In this document: one piece after another, positions 18,042-26,512 of the stretch
Position numbering within the stretch: the first letter of the stretch is position 1
How the letters are laid out: every line of letters begins with the position of its first letter
From: Dickeya oryzae
Lineage (GTDB): Bacteria; Pseudomonadota; Gammaproteobacteria; Enterobacterales; Enterobacteriaceae
DNA length: 64,000 nucleotides
Direction of reading: 5' to 3'
Assembly: GCF_009372235.1 (NCBI RefSeq)
Contig: NZ_ML762925.1
Location: 54,638-118,637, forward strand
The notes under the pieces: model-generated
Told to the model about the DNA's origin: nothing
Database searches by the model: none
What the model saw: the letters and a program-made list of their open reading frames with translations, nothing else
Program-made: the position numbers and the translations under genes

Positions 18042-18848
18042 ATGTTAACCAAAAGACGTAAATCCCGACTGGGCTACATTCCCGATACCCCAGACATTCG
18101 TGACCACCACTACACGCCAGACCCCAGCGTGTTGAAAGTGCTGCCCGCCAAAGTGGACCTGACGCCGACGTTTGAGGTCTACGATCAGGGCCCTATCGGT
18201 TCATGTACCGCCAACGCGCTGGCAGGCGCGGTGCAGTTTGAACGATTAAAAATGGGTGAGCGACCTAACTTTATACCGTCACGGCTGTTCATCTACTACA
18301 ACGAGCGTACCATTGAAGGCGATGTCAAGTATGATGCGGGCGCTACGCTGCGCGATGGCATCAAAACCCTGCATAAACTGGGAGTCTGTCCGGAAGAAGA
18401 GTGGCCCTATGTAGCAACCCCCGCGCAGGAAGAAGGCGGTGAGTTTCCTCCCGGTGCCCCGGCTGCAACCCGGCCACCGGAACGCTGTTATCAGGACGCA
18501 TTGAAATACACCATCACCAACTATCAGCGTTTGCATCAGGATTTGTCACACTTACAAGGCTGCCTGGCCTGCGGCTTTCCATTTGTGTTCGGTTTTACGG
18601 TCTATTCCAGTTGGATAGACCTGAAAAACCTGCCGGTGGTGGTACCGCTGCCCTGCGGCAAAGATAAACCAGAAGGCGGCCATGCCGTTCTGTGCGTCGG
18701 GTATGACAACGCCACCCAGCTCTTTAAATTCCGCAATTCATGGGGGAAAAACGTGGGAGAAAACGGCTATTTCTATATGCCTTACGCCTATCTGCTCGAC
18801 CACCGGTTGGCGCAAGATATCTGGGCTATTAATACCGTTAAAAGTTAG
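18042..18848 (+). CDS. papain-like C1 family cysteine peptidase
   Basis: A 268-residue protein with the full papain catalytic set: Gln49 (oxyanion hole, in DQGPIGSC), Cys55, His214 (GGHAVLCVGYD) and Asn232 (FRNSWG). It has no signal peptide and no pro-domain, so it is either cytoplasmic or leaves the cell by another route. AGGAG lies upstream of the ATG. The Mu-like prophage is inserted 28 bp after its stop codon, leaving the coding region intact. Target unknown. Confidence 0.9.
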   Translation: MLTKRRKSRLGYIPDTPDIRDHHYTPDPSVLKVLPAKVDLTPTFEVYDQGPIGSCTANALAGAVQFERLKMGERPNFIPSRLFIYYNERTIEGDVKYDAGATLRDGIKTLHKLGVCPEEEWPYVATPAQEEGGEFPPGAPAATRPPERCYQDALKYTITNYQRLHQDLSHLQGCLACGFPFVFGFTVYSSWIDLKNLPVVVPLPCGKDKPEGGHAVLCVGYDNATQLFKFRNSWGKNVGENGYFYMPYAYLLDHRLAQDIWAINTVKS

Positions 18849-18870
18849 TGCCGTTAGCCGCTAGCGCACT

Positions 18871-18876
18871 TAAAAA
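18871..18876. repeat. target site duplication, left copy (TAAAAA)
   Basis: The six bases directly outside the left TGATG end are repeated exactly outside the right end at 51147-51152. Mu-type integration duplicates a short target; 5 bp is usual for Mu itself. Confidence 0.8.
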
Positions 18877-18932
18877 TGATGAGAAGTGAGATAAGTGAAA
18901 CCAAACCTGTGAGATAAATTATGGGATAAACC
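18877..18932 (+). repeat. left prophage end with transposase-site-like repeats
   Basis: Begins TGATGAGAAGTGAGATAAGT. GATAA occurs at 18890, 18913 and 18925, all in the same orientation. The first two are 23 bp apart, exactly as at the right end read inward, and the first starts 13 bases from the tip at both ends. These are the likely MuA-like binding sites. Confidence 0.78.
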
Positions 18933-18992
18933 GGGTCGAAGTGGGAAGAATGAGGACGGTTAGTGTAATTCTCTTTCAGCATGTGAAAAAAT

Positions 18993-19033
18993 CAGGCCGT
19001 CGAAAAATTCAGAGAAAATTTGTGTTCGGCCTG
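18993..19033 (-). terminator. possible terminator of the early operon
   Basis: CAGGCCG (18993-18999) pairs with CGGCCTG (19027-19033) across a 27-base AT-rich loop, just after the last leftward early gene. Stem is GC-rich but the loop is long and there is no clean U-run. Confidence 0.4.
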
Positions 19034-19042
19034 TCGTGAATG

Positions 19043-19420
19043 TTATTCCGCGTCCTGGTCATCGTCAAACAGCCTGCCTTGCATCCGCGCCAGTTCTTCT
19101 TTTCTGACACGTTTCACAACGCTGTATACCCATTGCAGCGAGCATCCGAATTGACGCGCCAGTTCGTGATGGTTATGGCCATTGAACGCAGCGAAAATCT
19201 GGCGGTCGCGCTGGCTGACTTTCCATGCCATCCCCATAGGGAAATAGACATTTTGCCCGCCCCACACCTGCATCATCTTGCTTGCTACAGCCTCGCCGAT
19301 CTGCTCCGCCACTTCAGGGCTGATTGTATCAACGACTTCACGAGCCGTGATTGCTGTATGCTGCGCCAGTTCAATCAGCAATTCTGGCCCCTTGCTGCGG
19401 AAGTTGTTATCACCGTTCAT
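19043..19420 (-). CDS. mor: Mor/C-family transcriptional activator
   Basis: A 125-residue protein of the Mor activator family: N-terminal dimerisation region, then a C-terminal helix-turn-helix (about residues 85-115, HHELARQFGCSLQWVYSVVKRV). In Mu, Mor turns on the middle promoter and C the four late promoters; here there is only one such gene, at the far end of the early operon, so it probably activates the late promoters directly. ATG 19420 was chosen for the GAGGAAA site upstream; it overlaps the stop of gemA (ATGA). Confidence 0.88.
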   Translation of the reverse strand: MNGDNNFRSKGPELLIELAQHTAITAREVVDTISPEVAEQIGEAVASKMMQVWGGQNVYFPMGMAWKVSQRDRQIFAAFNGHNHHELARQFGCSLQWVYSVVKRVRKEELARMQGRLFDDDQDAE

Positions 19421-19848
19421 GATACTTTCCTCGCGTTGAGTTCCCGATGTTGCCACTTCTTCAGCTTCTCAATTACATGGCTGGCCTGTTCTGAATTAAG
19501 CCATTGCAAACCATCAATACCTGTTTCCCGTCGTACAAACGCCGCCAGGGCGGCCTCAGAGCGATCTCGGACAATGCCCTTATCTGCCATTTCCAGCCAC
19601 AAAGACCGGATTTTTCGAGACTGGGGCGCATCGTCCAGTTTGCGGCCAGTTACAGCCTTTTTAGCGGGCTTAACCTTGAAACCACGTCTTTTCATCGCTT
19701 CAAGTACCACAACTAACTGCGGGACTGTCATGTCCCGCGTAGAGTTTTTCTTTGTCGTGTTGGCCAGTAACTGGCGATAGGTATCATCGTCCAGTTGCAG
19801 GTCGCGCTTTGCGATGTGGATGAGCTTGATCAACTGGTTCTTATTCAT
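19417..19848 (-). CDS. gemA: GemA/Gp16 family phage regulator
   Basis: A 143-residue protein of the Mu Gp16/GemA family (LIKLIHIAKRDLQLDDDTYRQLL start is typical, with the later GLQWLNSEQASHVIEKLKKW). In Mu, GemA affects host gene expression and DNA topology during early lytic growth. Overlaps the neighbours at both ends, indicating translational coupling in the early operon. Confidence 0.85.
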   Translation of the reverse strand: MNKNQLIKLIHIAKRDLQLDDDTYRQLLANTTKKNSTRDMTVPQLVVVLEAMKRRGFKVKPAKKAVTGRKLDDAPQSRKIRSLWLEMADKGIVRDRSEAALAAFVRRETGIDGLQWLNSEQASHVIEKLKKWQHRELNARKVS

Positions 19849-20158
19849 GGCCTACCGCCATCCGCATCCGCACCGGGCGGTCATCACAAATCTGGTAGCC
19901 GTCCTTATCCATGCGCGGTGTGATGCCAGAACCCCCAGCACTGATGTACTGACAGCCCGTTGCTGCGTCGGTATACAGCGACAAACCAGAACGGTTCACA
20001 CCGTCCGTATCATCGCCAGTCAGGCCCGCTTTAAATGCCAGCCAGGAAACCGAGGTGACAGCTACAGCGCCGACAGTCAGATAAATGCAGGCTTTCTTTG
20101 CGGCTTTGCGACCAGCGCTGATCAGCCCGGCGTAAATACATTCAGCTAAGTAGGTCAT
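19841..20158 (-). CDS. small membrane-anchored phage protein
   Basis: A 105-residue protein with one hydrophobic segment (about residues 22-45) followed by a small soluble domain (SLYTDAATGCQYISAGGSGITPRMDKDG) like those of the DUF6440 type, from memory. Early operon; overlaps neighbours by 8 and 4 bases. Function unknown. Confidence 0.65.
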   Translation of the reverse strand: MTYLAECIYAGLISAGRKAAKKACIYLTVGAVAVTSVSWLAFKAGLTGDDTDGVNRSGLSLYTDAATGCQYISAGGSGITPRMDKDGYQICDDRPVRMRMAVGHE

Positions 20159-20613
20159 GATTTAACCACCGTGATTTCAATCGGTACTCGTGGCGCGCAC
20201 CATTTCAGCCATGTTTGCAAGGCTTCCAGTGCCTTATCGCTGTCCGATGCCTCTGGTATGCCAGGGACGAGCAACTTTCCCTCACTGTTTCCTTTCCCGT
20301 GCCTGGCAACAACTTCAAGCCAGGTTCTCAACGCATATTTTGGGCCTGTTGCAATCTGAATAACGCCAGAACCATCGGCATCATTTGCTGGCAGAGCATC
20401 ACCAGTCTCGATCAGGCCACTGGCCCAGCACCATGCAAATTGCGGCGTCAGGTCAGAATAACTTTTGCAACCACAACGCGGACAAACAGAGTTATATACA
20501 CGCAAAGAGCCTTTGTATTTAGGGTCACGTTTTTCTTTTCTGTTTGACTCGTAATGTTTATGGCGACACCGTGTGCACTGAATATAGAGGCCTTTATTAC
20601 TTTTCTTCGGCAT
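20155..20613 (-). CDS. zinc-ribbon phage protein
   Basis: A 152-residue protein with two CxxC pairs (C13/C16 region and CPRCGC near residue 44), suggesting a zinc ribbon at the N-terminus. The rest has no recognised motif. Early operon. Could be a nucleic-acid-binding accessory protein; function not assigned. Confidence 0.65.
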   Translation of the reverse strand: MPKKSNKGLYIQCTRCRHKHYESNRKEKRDPKYKGSLRVYNSVCPRCGCKSYSDLTPQFAWCWASGLIETGDALPANDADGSGVIQIATGPKYALRTWLEVVARHGKGNSEGKLLVPGIPEASDSDKALEALQTWLKWCAPRVPIEITVVKS

Positions 20614-20893
20614 ATTCCACCCCCAATCTTCTTGCCAACCTATCCAGCTTTACTTGTTTGGCCAGTTCAATCATTCGATCCATACCATTAAGCCGGAACT
20701 GTTCGATCATGATTTCGACGTCAGCGAGTTCTTCCGCTAAATCGACCTCATTGCCTATGCCATTCATGTTCCGAGCAGCGGCAGCGGCGAGTTCAGCGGC
20801 TTCTTCCATTAATTTCAGTGACTGAGCATCTGGGCCGAATTTCTTCAAGACTGTGCGATAAAGTTCAGCACGACTATTAATAATCAGCGCCAT
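20597..20893 (-). CDS. MazG-like / all-alpha NTP pyrophosphohydrolase-like protein
   Basis: A 98-residue helical protein with E-E-A-A-E-L followed by E-L-A-D-V-E, the acidic arrangement that binds magnesium in MazG/dUTPase-like all-alpha NTP pyrophosphohydrolases. ATG 20893 follows a strong AGGAGGT site and overlaps the gam stop codon (TGATG). It may adjust nucleotide pools or alarmone levels during early infection; activity not proven by sequence. Confidence 0.65.
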   Translation of the reverse strand: MALIINSRAELYRTVLKKFGPDAQSLKLMEEAAELAAAAARNMNGIGNEVDLAEELADVEIMIEQFRLNGMDRMIELAKQVKLDRLARRLGVEYAEEK

Positions 20894-21411
20894 CAAACCA
20901 CCTCCTGCTCAAAAGGAATAATAGAAAAATCCTCCACATCTTTTTTGATGGTGATGCCGGGAATATTTTTTACTGCTGTCGGTTCATTCAGAATGGCATC
21001 TTTATTGATTTCCTCTTTCACGCGGATAAAGCGATCTAATTTCAGGCGCTTCAAAAACTCGATAACAGATTCAACACCGCGAATGCTGACCGAGGGCGGG
21101 CGGTTGCGCCACTGCACCTCACCGGTAGTCAGGTTGGCGAACTTGACCTTGCCGCCGTTGGTCAGTTCATCACGGTGAGCCTCGCACCATGTCTGGATGC
21201 CGCTTTGCAGCTCCTCCATTTTGGCTTTCAACTGCTCAATAGTCGGGGAATGACTGGCAGTAATCTCGGCGATTGAGTCATTCATTTCTGTTTCAACACG
21301 GATTAATTCACGCTGAATATCGCCGAGCTGTTTAATTCCCGCGATAACCTCGTCTTTCGTCTGCGCGACGTACGGGGCCGCCGCAGCTTTAAGCCGCTTT
21401 TTACCTTTCAT
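20893..21411 (-). CDS. gam: host-nuclease inhibitor Gam
   Basis: A 172-residue homologue of Mu Gam over its full length (ANLTTGEVQWRNRPPSVSIRG and the C-terminal DFSIIPFEQE are nearly the Mu sequence). Gam is a Ku-like dimer that coats double-strand DNA ends and blocks host exonucleases such as RecBCD after infection. In the early operon downstream of the transposition genes, as in Mu. Confidence 0.95.
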   Translation of the reverse strand: MKGKKRLKAAAAPYVAQTKDEVIAGIKQLGDIQRELIRVETEMNDSIAEITASHSPTIEQLKAKMEELQSGIQTWCEAHRDELTNGGKVKFANLTTGEVQWRNRPPSVSIRGVESVIEFLKRLKLDRFIRVKEEINKDAILNEPTAVKNIPGITIKKDVEDFSIIPFEQEVV

Positions 21412-21440
21412 GTTTATTTACCTTATTACTGATGACTTAA

Positions 21441-21737
21441 TTAATGGCTTCTTTCTTCCCACACGACGCGGCAATTATTCAGATGACACTGATATTTCTG
21501 ATACCTCCCGTTGTTATCAATACCCGTTGAATAACGAACCGCCTGACCGTCATTCACCATTTTTCTGCACGCCGGGCCTGATTTAACAAGGATGGTCGGG
21601 CGTTTACCAAACTCAATAGACAACCCTTCTACCGGGATTTGCAGCGCTGTCAGTCGCGCTATTGCTGCCTGTGTTGCAACGATAGCTGCTTGTAATTCCG
21701 GGTTAATATCAATCGCTATTCGTTTACTGAGGCCCAT
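21441..21737 (-). CDS. hypothetical phage early protein
   Basis: A 98-residue protein preceded by GAGG. Two cysteines in the C-terminal half (CRKMVNDG and CHLNNC) might bind a metal. No recognised family. Position between gam and the MuB-like gene suggests an early accessory role. Confidence 0.6.
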   Translation of the reverse strand: MGLSKRIAIDINPELQAAIVATQAAIARLTALQIPVEGLSIEFGKRPTILVKSGPACRKMVNDGQAVRYSTGIDNNGRYQKYQCHLNNCRVVWEERSH

Positions 21738-21750
21738 ATATTTACCTCGC

Positions 21751-22011
21751 TCAGTGATAATTTTTCCTGTCCGTTTCTGCTCCGGTTTCTGTTACTAATT
21801 TTACTGACTGCACCTGGCGCAATAACTGTGCATTGGCAGCGCGAGTGAGCGCGGGCAAGCCTTCGTGAATCAGGCACATCATGAGCAACACCAGAGCGTT
21901 GTCATTTTTCGCTTCTTCTGTTGTGGTTGTAATAGCGATATCTACATCCATCATGCCGTTCGCCAGAATGTCTTCGCTTTTTTGCTCAATACTGATGACG
22001 ATTTTTCCCAT
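21751..22011 (-). CDS. hypothetical phage early protein
   Basis: An 86-residue, mostly helical protein with no recognised motif. Encoded 2 bp downstream of the MuB-like gene in the early operon, so probably co-expressed with the transposition genes. Confidence 0.55.
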   Translation of the reverse strand: MGKIVISIEQKSEDILANGMMDVDIAITTTTEEAKNDNALVLLMMCLIHEGLPALTRAANAQLLRQVQSVKLVTETGAETDRKNYH

Positions 22012-22013
22012 GA

Positions 22014-23165
22014 TTAAATTCCTTTCACTACGTCCGCATTAACCACAGGAACACCGATATCGGCAGCCAGATTCATCGCTGCAATCACGAGATTGCTGAC
22101 GGCCAGCGGATACAGCAAGCTGACGCTTTTGCGCCCGCCGAGCTGATTACTCAGTCGTGCCCGGATGGCGTCGATAGCGCTGGCATCGATAATGTCAGCC
22201 AGTTTTTTCCCGGCCCGTGCAAGCTTGAATGTCAGGAACTCTTCCAGGCTGTTATCCAACGGCAGCAGTTCAACAACTTCACAGCGCTGGACGACTTCAC
22301 GCACCTCCATATTGCGTTCAGAGAGCTTTGTAGCCAGTTCGGGCTGACCAATCAGCACGATTGACAGCAGTTTTTTAAAGCCAGACTCCAACTCAAAGAA
22401 ACGTTTGAGATGCTTCAGCGTCGGGATAGGCAGGCTGTGGGCTTCTTCAATCACCAGAACATGGCTATAACCCGCATTGCTGCTGTCCTTCAGTACACGG
22501 TGTAACTGACGATAGCGTGCCTCCTGCGACCGCTTGACGCCCTCCAGCGGGGCGATGGTGTTGATAATCGCTTCTGCAATGGCGGCGGCCTTCAGTGTTT
22601 TGCCTTTAACGTCGTTGTCTTCCATTGCAATGATGTACGGCTCGACCACGATAACTGGCGCATTCTCGCGGTTGATGCGTTCGATAAGGTCACGGCGCAA
22701 CGTTGATTTACCCGCACCGGATTCACCGATAACCGCCATAAATCCACCGTGCCTGGCGGTCTGGTAAAGCGCTTCGCGCACATAGCGGATATCCGGTGTG
22801 GTAAATACGTCGTCGGCACCTTGCATGGCATCGTCTGCGAACGGGTCACGGAACAGCCCGAATACCTTTTTTGTTGCTGGAAACAGCACTTGCTTTTTGA
22901 GTAACATATTCTCCTCCGTTGTATCTGTGGTATCAGCAGTGCGGGGTGTGTCCGCATCCTGCACTGCGTCAAAACTCCTGTTCGTATCAATCCCTTTTGC
23001 TGCCAGAAATCTGGTTAATCTCTGGCGAACTTCCCCGGCGTTGGTGCGTGGCCACGTATTGTGATTAACAATCTGTGCCAGTGTGGCTTCTGACACGGCG
23101 ATTCCTCTTGCGACAACGGCCTGCGGCAGTCGCGCATCCTTCAATTGTTCTTTCAGTACCAACAT
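22014..23165 (-). CDS. MuB-like transposition AAA+ ATPase
   Basis: A 383-residue protein: an N-terminal helix-turn-helix-like region (about 1-60), a linker, then an AAA+ domain with Walker A GESGAGKS (147-154) and Walker B HVLVIEEAH (235-243). MuB-type proteins coat target DNA, confer target immunity and activate the transposase. This version is the longer ExeA-like form found in BcepMu-type phages rather than classical Mu B. ATG 23165 fits the AGGGG site better than the GTG two codons upstream. Confidence 0.9.
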   Translation of the reverse strand: MLVLKEQLKDARLPQAVVARGIAVSEATLAQIVNHNTWPRTNAGEVRQRLTRFLAAKGIDTNRSFDAVQDADTPRTADTTDTTEENMLLKKQVLFPATKKVFGLFRDPFADDAMQGADDVFTTPDIRYVREALYQTARHGGFMAVIGESGAGKSTLRRDLIERINRENAPVIVVEPYIIAMEDNDVKGKTLKAAAIAEAIINTIAPLEGVKRSQEARYRQLHRVLKDSSNAGYSHVLVIEEAHSLPIPTLKHLKRFFELESGFKKLLSIVLIGQPELATKLSERNMEVREVVQRCEVVELLPLDNSLEEFLTFKLARAGKKLADIIDASAIDAIRARLSNQLGGRKSVSLLYPLAVSNLVIAAMNLAADIGVPVVNADVVKGI

Positions 23166-23174
23166 GCTCACCCC

Positions 23175-24941
23175 TTAATTGCCGTTGACGATGTTGATAA
23201 CGTTGGATGCCGGAGTCATCAGTGATGACACAACATCATCCAACTGGTCTTCAGGTACGCCGTCCGGCCAGCGTGAAGCCATCAGGCGGAAGTGCTCGGC
23301 TGTCCACTTTTGTCCGCGTTCAGTAAAGCGTTCTCGCAGAATTTTGGCGGCTTCAACGTGGGTCAGTGGGCGTTGCTCAATACGCGGCCCGCGTACCTCT
23401 GATGCCTGGCCACGACGCGGCATAAATGTCGGTAGCGTGGCGTCGTCGATGTGTTTATACGGGTCAAGTTTTCCGCCGAACGGCAGCGCCTTCGCCTTGC
23501 GTGCTGCTGCCGCGTCGGTAGCGTTATCTGTACCTGTCACCAACTGTTCCAGCTCCTTGGCTGCGGTCTGGGCGGGCGTGTCAGACTGGGCTTTGTAGCG
23601 CTCGCCGATAACGGCAGCGGAATCAGCGAAACCGAATTCGTTCTTGGTGACTTCATCAACCAGGAAAAACGTTTCATGGCCATCTGCGCCAGTCAGCACC
23701 ACCTGAGCAGCGTCAGTGCGCCACGGGTTGCGGGTGATCAACAATTTTTCGCCAACCATTACGCCGGGCACGGTAGACACGTCGTATTCAATGCCCCGGA
23801 ATGAAACGCGAAGTTTTGGCGTGACTTTGCGCTCTTCCGGCGTTGCCACGGCAAGCTCCCGGCAGACTTCGACGGATGGTGCTTTGACCAGTTGCTCTGC
23901 GGTGATTTTTAGCCAGACGTCGGTGCGGGTTCTGTTGTGCCTGCTGTGCTCCACCGTGGCGTTAAAGTGTGCACGCCACTTTGCTGCCAGTTCGTTCAAC
24001 TCTTCCAGGCTGTGTACTGGCTGGAACTTCAGGCCCGGCTCAAGCTTGCGCTCGATAATGTCACGCGCCTTCTCAACACTGCCTGTCGAGCGGGCCGCAT
24101 GGGCTTTGTGCGCTATTAGTTCAATGCCCAACGCCCGGCACAAATTTTTGGTCATCCCAGCGGTGTTGGCCGAGCCGGGGTCGAGGTAGAGGATTTTCGG
24201 TACGCCGTGCAGCACATCGGCCCCGCCACGCTCCTGCATGGCGTTAATCAGCACAGAACACAGGTTCTCGCCAGATTCAGCGCCCATCACATACTCGACG
24301 TAGATCCAGCCGCTGGTGTGGTCGGCTATTTCGTAGCTCCAAACCCGGTCACTGGCGATGCGTGCCAGATTTGCGGGTTTGTTCTTGTAGAACCTGGCGC
24401 TATCCATCACTTGCAACCCTTTACTGCCGTTGCTGAGGTAGTACAGCGTGCAGAGCGAGGCGTCGATTTGCCATACGTGGTTGGGATGGAGGCTGGCCAG
24501 CTCCGTGACCGGTGCTGGCTGGCTTAACTGATCAGGGTGCAGTCCATAATTGCGCAGTGCACGGCTGATGGCGGTTTCGGACAACGGGAGAAATTCACCG
24601 GTGGATTCATCCAGGCGGCCTGCCGTAATCATGCCGTTGGCCCGCAGGGCTTCAACGGCATCCGCGATGGAATAAAGCCGCTTGCCGTTTTTACGTGTGG
24701 CTTCCCTCAGCGTAGTGGATATCACGGCGGCATCGTCACGCGTCAGCGTGCTTTGCCCGGCATCAGTGCGCTTTTTGCGTTTATCCGTCACTGTGACCTC
24801 CTTCAGCTTGCGTAACAACGTGGCGCGGGACATGCCCAGTTCCACACAGGCAGCGTCATAAATAGCGCCACGTCCACCGTGCCCCGCCTCGCGGGCGGCG
24901 CGGGCGATGGCGACCAATCTTTCGGTCAGGGCAGCACTCAT
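23175..24941 (-). CDS. MuA-like DDE transposase
   Basis: A 588-residue transposase with an N-terminal end-binding HTH region, an integrase (rve) core and a C-terminal beta-barrel/Mu-type domain. Catalytic residues are D160 (WQIDASL), D254 (LYLDPGS) and E290 (STGSVEKA), so the triad is intact with D-35-E spacing. It integrates the genome and replicates it by transposition. Shorter than Mu A (663 residues), as in BcepMu-like phages. Starts directly after the stop of the DUF3102 gene. Confidence 0.95.
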   Translation of the reverse strand: MSAALTERLVAIARAAREAGHGGRGAIYDAACVELGMSRATLLRKLKEVTVTDKRKKRTDAGQSTLTRDDAAVISTTLREATRKNGKRLYSIADAVEALRANGMITAGRLDESTGEFLPLSETAISRALRNYGLHPDQLSQPAPVTELASLHPNHVWQIDASLCTLYYLSNGSKGLQVMDSARFYKNKPANLARIASDRVWSYEIADHTSGWIYVEYVMGAESGENLCSVLINAMQERGGADVLHGVPKILYLDPGSANTAGMTKNLCRALGIELIAHKAHAARSTGSVEKARDIIERKLEPGLKFQPVHSLEELNELAAKWRAHFNATVEHSRHNRTRTDVWLKITAEQLVKAPSVEVCRELAVATPEERKVTPKLRVSFRGIEYDVSTVPGVMVGEKLLITRNPWRTDAAQVVLTGADGHETFFLVDEVTKNEFGFADSAAVIGERYKAQSDTPAQTAAKELEQLVTGTDNATDAAAARKAKALPFGGKLDPYKHIDDATLPTFMPRRGQASEVRGPRIEQRPLTHVEAAKILRERFTERGQKWTAEHFRLMASRWPDGVPEDQLDDVVSSLMTPASNVINIVNGN

Positions 24942-25868
24942 TTATGCGTCCTCGCCATTCATCCAGTCCGGTTTTTGTATCTGCGGTTCGGGTTCATCAA
25001 GAAAGGCAGGTCTGTCAGTACCTGTCGGCAAATCGTGCAGGTCAAACGTTTCCCGCAGAGAGCGCACCTGCATTTCCAGCTCGCAGAGCAACCCAGACAT
25101 AAAGTTTTTGGGGACATCAATAAAGTTTTCAGCGCAATAAGCGACCAGCGTTTCAAACGCATTGGCCAGTCGAACGGTAATCGCCGATTCGGCATCGGTA
25201 GCAACGCCTGCAACCTCGGTACGCAGGCGCTTGACTTCCTCGTCAGGCTTGGGGGGCTGTAGACGGGATTTCTTTTCCAGCTTTGTTGACAGTGTGTCAA
25301 TTTTCTCGTTTTTATCGGCCAGCACGCGCTGCTGTGCAGCGTTGGTTTCACGGGCTTCGCGCAGAGCGGCTTTTAGTTCCCGGCTGGTCATGCGGTCGAT
25401 ATCGTCGAGAGTCATACCTGCAACAGTGCCACCATCTGCTAATGCCGCTAGTTCCTCGTCATCTTCTAACATCAGCTCATACAGTTTTGTCTTCCCCAAA
25501 TGCGAAAGCGCTTTCGCATTTGATGCCAGAGCGGGAGAAAGAAACTTTAGTGAGGCTTGCATCATTTTTTGAGCGATACGAGGCGCAATGCCTAAGCTAT
25601 CCTCAACGATTTCGATAAAATCACCGTGGGGTTCATTTTCTTTGAGAATAACCAAACGTTTACCAGCTTCCAGCATGGCTTCAGCTGATTGCGCCATATA
25701 AAAACGCGCTTCGTGAACGATGCGATCACGTTCATACGGCAACCCATCACCAAATTGCTGCATCACCTGCATCCGGTGTTCGGTCATTGCATTCAGTTTT
25801 ACATTCAGTTCGCCCGATAACGGAGCATCTTCCACTAATTGAGACGGTTCTTGTTTTGTACGTGCCAT
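24942..25868 (-). CDS. DUF3102-like phage protein
   Basis: A 308-residue protein with the helical DUF3102-type segment (ARFYMAQSAEAMLEAGKRLVILKE) found in phage and plasmid proteins, then a coiled coil (about residues 165-200). The gene contains a perfect 24-bp palindrome at 25498-25521. It immediately precedes the transposase gene. Role unknown; DNA binding linked to transposition or partition-like behaviour is conceivable. Confidence 0.7.
   Translation of the reverse strand: MARTKQEPSQLVEDAPLSGELNVKLNAMTEHRMQVMQQFGDGLPYERDRIVHEARFYMAQSAEAMLEAGKRLVILKENEPHGDFIEIVEDSLGIAPRIAQKMMQASLKFLSPALASNAKALSHLGKTKLYELMLEDDEELAALADGGTVAGMTLDDIDRMTSRELKAALREARETNAAQQRVLADKNEKIDTLSTKLEKKSRLQPPKPDEEVKRLRTEVAGVATDAESAITVRLANAFETLVAYCAENFIDVPKNFMSGLLCELEMQVRSLRETFDLHDLPTGTDRPAFLDEPEPQIQKPDWMNGEDA
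25498..25521. repeat. perfect 24-bp palindrome inside the DUF3102 gene
   Basis: Two 12-base arms (AAATGCGAAAGC and its exact complement) with no spacer. Too long to be expected by chance in a coding sequence. Probably a site for a dimeric DNA-binding protein. Confidence 0.75.
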
Positions 25869-25883
25869 CGTTCTTGATCCTTA

Positions 25884-26189
25884 TTAGCGGCTGCCAGCGA
25901 GAAGGCGCTGGTTCATTTCGTTGATTCTGTCCTGCGCACGCGCCACTTCGCTGGCGTGCGCGTGGGCTATTTGCAGTGTCTGCATGGAGAGGGCAAAACG
26001 TCCGTTGTCCAGTTTTTGCGCTAACCCTTCCTCGATCAGCGTATTCAGTGCGCGGTTAATATTGGCTGGCGAGTCGTCTAACGCAGCGGCTAACTCGCTG
26101 TTTGACAGCCCTGTGAGGGTGTGGCCCTTGAGAGCTTTAAACACCTTGAGAATGCGGGTGCCAGCGCTGGAAACGTTCAGTTTGCTCAT
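25884..26189 (-). CDS. winged-helix DNA-binding phage protein
   Basis: A 101-residue protein with an IclR/MarR-like winged helix (GLSNSELAAALDDSPANINRALNTLIEEGLAQKL, about residues 24-60) and a C-terminal helix that may dimerise. Second gene of the early operon, so a likely early regulator. Confidence 0.75.
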   Translation of the reverse strand: MSKLNVSSAGTRILKVFKALKGHTLTGLSNSELAAALDDSPANINRALNTLIEEGLAQKLDNGRFALSMQTLQIAHAHASEVARAQDRINEMNQRLLAGSR

Positions 26190-26242
26190 ACATTCCCCTT
26201 TTTCTAATATGTGATAATCTGTTTCCTATAATGAAAGGTTGG

Positions 26243-26422
26243 TCAGGCGGCGGGCTTTAGGCCGAGCTTGACGGCAATCTCGTGTGACTTGCCGTAGCGG
26301 GCTTTTACGAAGCCGTTGAGAACGCGGTATACAGCTTCGCGTGAATAGCCGTTTTCTGCGGCCCACGCGGTGACTGTGATGCCGTGTTGCTGAAAGCGTT
26401 GTTTCACCTGTTCGGGCGTCAT
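26243..26422 (-). CDS. Ner-like small DNA-binding protein
   Basis: A 59-residue protein with a helix-turn-helix (ITVTAWAAENGYSREAVYRVLNG) and basic C-terminus. GGAGG lies 8 bases before the ATG. It is the first gene read from the early promoter and opposite the repressor gene, the place held by ner in Mu, where Ner turns down the early and repressor promoters. Confidence 0.75.
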   Translation of the reverse strand: MTPEQVKQRFQQHGITVTAWAAENGYSREAVYRVLNGFVKARYGKSHEIAVKLGLKPAA

Positions 26423-26468
26423 GTTATGGCCTCCGATTGTGCAATGATTGTTGATTGATATGTGTTAG

Positions 26469-26512
26469 ATTATGCGACCGATTGGGTACATAGTCAAGGG
26501 ACCGAATGGGTA
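26469..26512. promoter_or_regulatory. early promoter and repressor-like operators
   Basis: Reading leftward, TTGACT (26492-26497) and CATAAT (26469-26474) are spaced by exactly 17 bp, a near-consensus sigma-70 promoter for the early operon. Two direct repeats GACCGAWTGGGTA lie at 26476-26488, inside the spacer, and 26500-26512, just upstream of the -35, 24 bp apart. A repressor bound there would block RNA polymerase; the second copy also overlaps the repressor start codon, allowing autoregulation. Confidence 0.78.
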
